This document shows, one piece after another, positions 57,320 through 64,000 of a DNA stretch of 64,000 nt; the stretch's first letter is position 1, and each line of letters starts with the position of its first letter. The DNA comes from Dermacentor variabilis. Lineage: Eukaryota > Arthropoda > Arachnida > Ixodida > Ixodidae. The notes under the pieces were generated by a model. That model had not been told where the DNA came from and made no database searches. It saw nothing but the letters and a program-made list of their open reading frames with translations. The position numbers were made by a program, and so were the translations under genes. Location: the NCBI RefSeq assembly GCF_050947875.1, contig NC_134569.1:34346777-34410776 (forward strand). Reading direction: 5' to 3'.

Positions 57320-60300
57320 GTAAGTGAATTCTAACTTAGGTGCACATTCTCCGTATATGTCATGCTATCGCCAGGAAGTCGTCGCTGCGCTTAGCCGACG
57401 CAATTGACAAAGGACTAGGCGTACGCGCTGTCTCTCGATGTCAATCGAAAAAGCCAGTCGTCGCGATAACTGCATGTGATTTTATCACTTTGCCGTTGTT
57501 CGTAAGAGCTTTAAAAATCGCAAACGCTGCCAGAACTATGGTATGTTCAACGAGACGCCAGGCGAGAGGACGCTTAAAATGGTTAGTTCACCAGCCCGTG
57601 ATTCCGACCCTATGCGGAGCGTGATTAGCGTGCGTTTTGTGTGTTTGAATTTATTCAGTTTGGCAGTCTACTGTGTACAGAACGCTGTTGAACTAAGGAA
57701 TCACATAACAGAAGGCGTCATTTTGCTGGCAGCATGCTTTTTTTTTTAATAAATAAACCGCGCGCTTGACGGTGTCTCGCGCAGGGGGAATCTGCGACCA
57801 CTCAAGTTAGGTGCAGCACCAGTGCTAGTTAGAAACTTTGCCGCAGGCATTCAGCTGCATGCTGCAAGAGGTCAGTTGGGCGCGTTATCTTGAACTTACT
57901 GAAAACGCATGAGGAATCCATGTTTTATGCTGAAAAAAGTATAAACCCCATATAAGCGATCTTGCGCGCGGCAGCTACAAGCGACGCGACGGAGATGGCT
58001 GTCGCGTTCGCTCGTTGCCTACAAGTCGTTCTCCGTGCGAGCGACGATTTTGAGCGACGCCTCCCCGGTGTTGCCGGCATGAGGGCTGCAGTCACGCGTG
58101 ACGCGTGCTTTAGTAATTTACGTTGATGGGTTTTACTATAAAACGTAGCATAAAATATTTCCGGAGGTCTTGCAGTACGTCCTTATCCTTGCACGTATAA
58201 AAATTGAATCATTTGCTCGTTCCGCGCGACAATCGGTCGTATTTGAGCGATGTATGTACATCCAGTTCCGGCTTCGCGCTATTGGCTAGTCGCTCATAGC
58301 ACTTCTGGGCGACGAGCGACGATTTCTAGATTTCCAGAACCGAGCCATCTGTTCAAGCGACGGCCCGTTTTGTCGCTCGAAGCCGTCGCTCGTCGCCGTC
58401 GCGCACTAAATCGCTCTCACAGTGTTTATCCCTAAGACTGAACTGTTTTTGCTCGTGTTGAAATGGTGTGATTATAGGTCTGGTTTTGTCTCCTGTTGCG
58501 GTTTTCGTGCACGGTGCGAAACTGAAAGGATGCTTATGTCAACGAACTCGGTGAATTGTCGAGCAGCTAGTTACGCATCGGCATCGAATATAACGGCTGC
58601 TGTGTGGAATTACAATTGCAGGGGCGCTTTGCATACGCTTATTGTTTTGGACATGCCTGTGCATTTGCTAATATGAGTTGGCGTGTCAGAGTTATGTCAT
58701 ATGAACAGCTAAATCAGCCTTCCTCTGGGGGTTACAAGCGTAATGTGTGCATTTTGCTATAGCATGGCAGATCAAGATGTGTTTATCGCTTGAATATTTT
58801 TAGCAGAGAAATAAAATATCAAATCAAAATGTTGCTTTAATTCCGTGTTACCAGTCTGTCGTACACAGAACAATAGGTTGGTGTAATAAACTAATAACTG
58901 CGGTTTAACTGCAACTTTTACATGCCTACAAGAATCTAAAATGCTAGATTTCAAACTGCAGCAGTAGTCGGGTCTGTCAAAAATGAACTCCACTGCGCAC
59001 CTCATGCATGAAAATAAGTTCATGCCTTTTAGTAAGTTTAGATGCAGGCCGCAGTGAACTTGTTAGTATTGAAATGTGGGTAAGCTTGCCATAACAAGCC
59101 TTGTTGCCCTTTTTTATAGGCACATCCATATATCCATTGAGCTGAAGGACGATATTTTCATCCCTACTGAGCATCATGTTTGCAGCTATAATCCTGAAAT
59201 TATGGCTTCAGCAGTGGCACAACCAGGGATGGTGCGGGGGGGAGGGCACACTGGGCACGTGCTTAGGATGTGTCACAAGTGGTGTTTGCAATACACCAGA
59301 CTCATGACAGACCTATGACGTCTGAAAATGACCAATATTCTATTCATTAGCAGGAGTATTCTAACATTCATGAAAAACAAGAATGAACTGTGGTTTATTT
59401 GTTTTTTGCTTAAATCTAAAAATTGAAGTTAGTTTAGCAGTTGACTGTTGCAGTCATTTGGATGTTTTGCATGCATTTCACTAGGAAGACTAAGAGCTAA
59501 GACTTTTTTATTGCCATGGCGTTGACTGTCTTGATGTTGTTTTGCACCATGCCCTTGTGTTGACTTTTGCATACGATATTTTTCAGGCACCCGCTTTATA
59601 TAACGCAAGAAGGCAGCTGCAAGGACACGAGGATGTGAAAGAGCCAGTGCAGCGCGACTTCACGTAGTGCAGAGGAGCCAATGCCAAAAAATCAAAATAC
59701 ATTGGCATGTTATTTGGACAAGAAAACTAGTATGTGGGTATATTGGGTGTACCATTTGACCAAATGTCAACAAAATCAAGATACAGTATGTTACACGAAG
59801 ATGAAAATTCTCACGTGTTCCAGGCAGTCATCTTAACATGGTATATTTATGTAATGTCTCTGATTGGAAAGTCAAATCAAGTATGCTCTCTGGAGACAAA
59901 CACATAGCAGCAAGCGTCATTGAAAAGTTAAAAATGTGTTTTAAGAAAGCTGATTAGTTCTGAGAAGTGACTGCTTTTTGTCTTGCCTCTCAACAGATAT
60001 ATCCATGTGATAAAAAAATAGTGGTACAATGAAATTGCATATTTGCTTAGCGACATGATGCATACTTGCAATGAGCACGGTGCCTGTGTTTACTATAAAA
60101 AGCCACAGCCCATGCTTGGTTAGGTTAGGCCCACTACAACATGCAGGCATGGGTGATTGGCGCTTTTTTTATTTCTGTGTCGTGAGGTTTATTGACGTGC
60201 GTATAGGTGCAATGGCACGCAGTATGGCTAGTACAAAAAAGGGGGGGGGGCAGATATATGTAGCTCACTGTACACGACACAGGGCAAAGGAAATCCGTGT

Positions 60301-63109
60301 TCAGCAACTATGTTAAATGCCATGTACGTAAATTTTACAACGCTACTCGTTCGAAGCGCGCACAGGTGCATATTGAAGAAAAGTTTCCAGGGTAGATAAT
60401 TTAGTTCGTAATTTACACTAATTTTGCTCTAACCACGAGACATAATAATTTGAATATACTGCACGGAAAAACCTAGAGCGAATTAAATTGTGTGTCAGCT
60501 TCGTGTGTATACATATAGTCTTTCCTATGCATTAGGTTTTTTGCATAATGCATTAACAGTTGAGAGCCTATCTTATGATGTGTACTCTGTTTACATTACA
60601 GTTGTTTATTAGTTTACTCGTTTGTTTTGCGACTGGTGAAATGCCGGCATATATATATTTTCAACATTTGACATAACCCTGTATGTTTTGCAGGGACAAC
60701 CCACGACGTGCATTTCTCAGCACCCAGTCAACTGCCAAAAGTGACTCAAACACAGGCCACCAGTAAGTGGACATCAGTTGCAATTTAACATTATGCAGTT
60801 GGCGGCTGCCTTGTATGGAGGCTTTTTTTTAATGAGATGGTGATGTCGTTCTAATGTACATTTTGACCACAAAGGTGCGATCATGTCTCACAGAGGCATA
60901 TATGGTTGCTATTCTCTGCGAGGGACGTGTTCTCGTGTTCGTGAAGCATTTGTGTTTGGCAGTATTGTCGCCCAATGAGTCGGATATAAACACTAACTCG
61001 CCACTGCCGGCAAGTAGTTGCGAGAAACGCATTATGACACTGTAAAGTTATTTCATTAATTCGAAGGAAAGTTTTGCAGCAGGAAAAAAGGTTGCTATTC
61101 CAGGTAAACATGTCTTTTTCTCACAAGTTATATAGCCAAACTGTGGATAAATGAAATTCGTGACTTATGAATAGATTTTAATTTATTCTTTAGTAATGCT
61201 GCTAAAAGAGACTAGAAATAGCATGTGACTACCTCTGCAATCAGCAGACCATACATTTACAGTCATAAGTGGCAGTTCCATGCAGTCTCGCACTTTATAT
61301 TACCTTTCCTTTCAGCAACATTGGAACTGGTGGCTGCGTTTTCAGAAGGAGAAGTGCACTTGACACTGTATATGTATGTGTGAATTCGGTTTTCTTTGTA
61401 TGTGTCGGCTCACTGACAAACAGTGCAAAAATCTGTTGTGCCATGAGCCTGACGATGCCTTCTGCTGCTAGAAATGCAGCACTTCGTATTTTATAGTACT
61501 GCATGACATTTAAATCAAAGCTACCACATAAAATGATCAAGAAAACTAACCGCTGTTATAGCTGTTTTCCTCAAAGAACGCTTGTCCTTTATGGGCTGTG
61601 TTAATCTGAGCTCTCCACCGATGTTTCCGTAGTATTATCCCTTAGTGAGTGAGAGATTGGGGGCAATTAATCATGTTAGTGTTTAAGTGGTGTCCTAATT
61701 ATGTGCATTTGTTCCATTAAAGTTGTCTAGATTACTTTATTGTGTAGTGTAAAGCTTATGAAACCATCAGCAACTACTGAGTTGCTAACACGCATATGGA
61801 TTTGTCACTATACAGGTGAAACTCGGCTGTACCACTGCAGTGCTGCGGAAATTGCCTTCACCGGCGGCTTTGCAACAGCTGTTTCGCAGCATGTCGGTAT
61901 GTGTTAATTTATAATTATGTTGGGATGGGCTAGTATTATGGACCACTGCTACTCTGTATTGTGACAGATCCATATGATAAGGGATGTAATAGGCACAGCG
62001 AAAACCTTTGAATTTTTTACTATGGTACATAAACAGGCTCTCCTTTTCGTCACTGGAGCAGATGCAGGCACTCCTGAATGTACATATATTTCAAAACATG
62101 AGACACACACACACACACACAATTAAACTAAAGGCAGGGACGTTCCATCTTTCATCTTGGATTGAATTGTGCAGTGCAAAAATACAACACAGACCACAGA
62201 GAAGCACACATGTTAACAGGTTTGATACACACGTTAGTTAAACAGATTTCATACTTCAAGTGTGCTATTTTACACAAGGGGGAAGGGAAAGGGGAGAAAA
62301 TCTGAAAAAAAAGTGGAGTGGAAAAAAAGGAATCGTGCCAAAAAGCATGAGAAGCATCGCGCAGCCAGGATCACCAGCAGGACAACCTTACGTATAGTTT
62401 GTTTCAATCAACTCAGATCACATGCAGCCATTACTGCAATCAAGTTGTTTCCTTATGTCATATGAGGGAATGATGTGGGCCCAAAAAACTGTTTAGAGCT
62501 GAAGGATTATGTTCCATTCTAGCCTCATTGCCTGCTTTTTTATCATATTGTTAGCTGCTTATGTTAGGGACAAAAAGTAAGAGTACGAACTGTTTCCCGA
62601 TTCGCCATTCCACACAACATGTCTTTGTGACTATATGTACATGCAGATGATCCATAGTTGAAAAATATTCAGTACAGTAGAATCTCATTACAAGATGCAC
62701 TTGGTTGTAAGAGACATCTGAAAATGGTTTGGTTGGTTTTCCGATGTTTGCCACGTTAACAATACTGTATACAAGAGACACCTTTGTTACTAAGGATGAC
62801 TTTTTAAGTATTCACTACTTCGAAGGCACACAACCCAGACACATTCACTTTGTGCACCTTGTGTGCTCCGAAGGGCGTAAAGATCACGCAATCCTTACAC
62901 AAGTCAATCGCGCATGTCTCTTTTAGCATGAACCAGAAAAGGAGAGCAACGAGGACAGTGCAGGGCAGAAAGTGTCGGCAGTTGAAGCTGACGAGCGTCT
63001 AAGAGCACCTCACAGGTACTGCGAGCAACAAGGCTTGCAAAGTGAAGTGTTCAAATTCCAGAAGTTGGGAAGGAAGCTAACACAATCTACAGTCACTAAA
63101 AAGCTGTGA
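57045..63109 (+). CDS. Candidate seven-exon host gene, unknown product (span of model)
   Basis: This is a manual model. Exons at 57012-57319, 59120-~59177, 59587-59663, 60694-60762, 61316-61367, 61816-61896 and 62927-63109 each follow a pyrimidine-rich tract plus AG, or precede a GT donor. Taken together they read through in one phase from the first in-frame ATG (57045) to TGA at 63107-63109, about 264 codons. In exons 3 and 7 only one frame is open and it is the one the phases require, which is the best support. The product would be hydrophilic: Arg/Ser/Thr-rich at the N-terminus, acidic in the last exon (HEPEKESNEDSAG) and Lys-rich at the end (KLGRKLTQSTVTKKL). There is no signal peptide, membrane segment or known domain. 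The donor of exon 2 is uncertain and an upstream exon may exist. Intron 1 holds repeat R1 copy B; the presumed 3' UTR holds a TTAA-flanked MITE. Confidence 0.45.
57941..58428 (+). repeat. Interspersed TIR-like repeat family R1, copy B (unbroken)
   Basis: This ~488-bp unit aligns with both halves of the split copy at 5.1-6.9 kb. Its left end (AAACCCCATATAAGCGATCT) and right end, read in reverse (AAACACTGTGAGAGCGATTT), are similar. It is full of GCGACG/CGTCGC words near the termini. It shows the pre-insertion state of the family and lies in the presumed first intron of the unknown gene. Confidence 0.75.
59120..59177 (+). CDS. Candidate exon 2, donor uncertain
   Basis: The acceptor is CCTTTTTTATAG|GCAC. 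The phase fits exon 1 and the frame reads HIHISIELKDDIFIPTEHH and stays open to 59318. The end given is the first in-phase GT (CATCAT|GTTTGC); later in-phase GT sites (near 59213, 59233 and 59261) are equally weak, so the exon may be longer. Confidence 0.4.
59587..59663 (+). CDS. Candidate exon 3
   Basis: The acceptor is TTTTTCAG|GCACC and the donor TTCAC|GTAGTG. Of the three frames only one is open (APALYNARRQLQG...). It ends with two leftover bases, which join exon 4 as ACG (Thr). Confidence 0.45.
60694..60762 (+). CDS. Candidate exon 4
   Basis: The acceptor is TATGTTTTGCAG|GGAC and the donor GCCACCA|GTAAGTGG, both strong. The required frame reads DNPRRAFLSTQSTAKSDS. A second frame is also open, so the frame is set by the neighbouring exons. 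Confidence 0.55.
61316..61367 (+). CDS. Candidate exon 5
   Basis: The acceptor CCTTTCCTTTCAG|CAAC is strong; the donor GACACT|GTATATG is moderate. The required frame (NIGTGGCVFRRRSALDT) ends in phase 0. Confidence 0.45.
61816..61896 (+). CDS. Candidate exon 6
   Basis: The acceptor is CACTATACAG|GTGAA and the donor ATGTCG|GTATGTG. Its 81 bases are exactly 27 codons and the phase-0 frame is open (VKLGCTTAVLRKLPSPAALQ...). Confidence 0.5.
62103..62120 (+). repeat. (AC)9 microsatellite
   Basis: Eighteen bases of AC repeat. Confidence 0.9.
62927..63109 (+). CDS. Candidate terminal exon 7
   Basis: The acceptor is TCTCTTTTAG|CATG. Only phase 0 is open, and it stays open for 60 codons to TGA 63107-63109. 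It is acidic first, then basic. A GT donor at 63016 (CACAG|GTACTG) could be an alternative splice site. A MITE starts 10 bases after the stop. Confidence 0.5.
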   Translation, partial: HEPEKESNEDSAGQKVSAVEADERLRAPHRYCEQQGLQSEVFKFQKLGRKLTQSTVTKKL

Positions 63110-63118
63110 ATGTCTTCT

Positions 63119-63839
63119 TTAAAGGGCCTCTAAACCACCGAGGTTGAAATTTAGTTGCGGTGTTGCAGTTCTACACAATAAGGCAATGAACAGGTAGCCA
63201 CGAGAATTTTTCGAAACGGTGCAGTAATAGTGGAGCTACGTGTTTGATTATCGAAAAGTAGTCCCCACTCATTTTACTCTTTCATCTGGTACACGCCATA
63301 TGGACAGTGTCGTCTTTTCCTTGCCTAGTACACCTCCAAATGTTACGGGACAGGCCAACACCAACGAGCTCTGTTGCTGCCGCGCTGGCCCGTCGTCCTG
63401 CGAGGAGTGGCGCTAATACAACGGAACTGTATGGTGACTCGTGTTGAAGAGCCTCATAGGGAGACCCTTCTGTTGGAGTTTCTGTTCTTTGCCCCCATTG
63501 GCTGCCCACAATGGCATCGCGCGCAACGCGACGAGGAAGAAGGAGTGTGTGTATTTGCTTGCAGGCCTTGCCGGCAGTCGTACACTTTCGTTCGACCAAT
63601 CGACAGCACCGGAAACTGGTGACATCATCAGAGACAGCCTGGTGACGTCAGGACAAACTGGGGGGTGCAGGATAGATCCAGAGAGGCGCACGGGGTCATT
63701 TTCTTCATATTGTGGTGCTCCGGCAGTGCTACGCACTCTGGCATTTGGCTTCGTCGATCGTGACGGCATTCTGATTTCGATACGCGTGTTTACTTGAAAT
63801 GTTCAAAAAATGTCGAGAAGTGGTTTAGGGGCCCTTTAA
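63119..63839. mobile_element. 721-bp MITE flanked by TTAA (piggyBac-like)
   Basis: The left border is TTAA (63119-63122) followed by AGGGCCTCTAAACCAC. The right border is GTGGTTTAGGGGCCCT followed by TTAA (63836-63839). The 16-bp inverted repeats match at 15 positions and both edges carry TTAA, the duplicated target of piggyBac-type transposition. The interior is GC-richer than its surroundings. It has 80-118-codon ORFs on both strands with no transposase motif, so it is non-autonomous. It sits 10 bp after the stop codon of the candidate gene and before its AATAAA, that is, in the probable 3' UTR. Confidence 0.8.
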
Positions 63840-63897
63840 GCCACCCTGAGGATTTATTCCTTCAGATATATCAAAACATGCTTTAGTGATGATGCAT

Positions 63898-63903
63898 AAT
63901 AAA
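63898..63903 (+). promoter_or_regulatory. Candidate polyadenylation signal AATAAA
   Basis: A canonical AATAAA lies 789 bases after the candidate stop codon, downstream of the MITE. A T-rich or GT-rich element follows only loosely (GTCTGGCTCCTCAGTGTCC). An earlier ATTAAA at about 61718 would fall in an intron of the model. Confidence 0.4.
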
Positions 63904-64000
63904 GTGATCTAGTCTGGCTCCTCAGTGTCCTAAAATTTTTGGTTTCGAGAGACATGTTTCCCGTGCCTCTTGAATATCTTCTGATGAGGCTTTACTGTAA

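Noticed and set aside
1..64000. CRISPR arrays, prokaryotic operons or phage genes
   Set aside because: No regularly spaced repeats, no ribosome-binding-site-led ORF series and no prokaryotic gene families. The splice and retroelement features are eukaryotic.

Overview
This window looks like nuclear DNA of an arthropod, most likely a hard tick (Ixodidae). It is AT-leaning and gene-poor, and it is full of decayed transposons and microsatellites. Eukaryotic splice and poly(A) signals are present, and no bacterial operons or phage genes are visible. The tick assignment is an inference. It rests on the style of the repeats: RTE/BovB-like LINEs with a tRNA-like 5' head and a (TGA)n tail, L2/CR1-like LINEs, a tRNA-derived SINE and many short terminal-inverted-repeat (TIR) elements. 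No species can be named from the sequence alone.

Layout. 0-3 kb: nothing firm. 3.0-4.3 kb: minus-strand fossil of a hAT transposase (BED finger, middle segment, C-terminal dimerisation segment). 5.1-6.9 kb: a ~0.5-kb interspersed repeat split by a 1,268-bp non-coding TIR element. 7.6-8.1 kb: a 550-bp TIR element. 10.8-12.0 kb: a broken I-group LINE with reverse transcriptase and the start of RNase H. 12.4-13.8 kb: a CpG-rich block. 15.7-18.4 kb: an RTE-type LINE with tRNA-like head, damaged endonuclease, a long reverse-transcriptase ORF and a (TGA)21 tail. 19-21 kb: a repeat that recurs at 50.7 kb, a 214-bp MITE and a possible LINE 3' end. 25.1 kb: a minus-strand SINE. 31.4-33.05 kb: a TCGTCA-rich tract, then an L2/CR1-like LINE. 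35.7-37.6 kb: a second, 5'-truncated RTE copy. 37.7-38.1 kb: two neighbouring copies of a ~146-bp MITE. 39.2-40.6 kb: a local duplication and a perfect 21-bp-arm hairpin. 42.8-43.2 kb: another MITE-like unit. 52.7-53.4 kb: a second I-group LINE fragment, followed by a 182-bp (CATA)n microsatellite. 55.4-56.76 kb: a minus-strand Tc1-like transposase fossil.

Host gene. The only host gene I can argue for lies at the right end, on the plus strand. Seven candidate exons between 57.0 and 63.1 kb have splice-like borders, and their phases join in one open frame of about 264 codons ending in TGA at 63107-63109. The second exon's donor is not settled. I do not recognise the protein. Its presumed 3' UTR contains a 721-bp MITE flanked by TTAA on both sides, then an AATAAA signal at 63898.

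Most of the window is therefore a record of transposon insertion, nesting and decay around one unrecognised gene. I found no rRNA, no convincing functional tRNA, no CRISPR array and no obvious multi-gene system.
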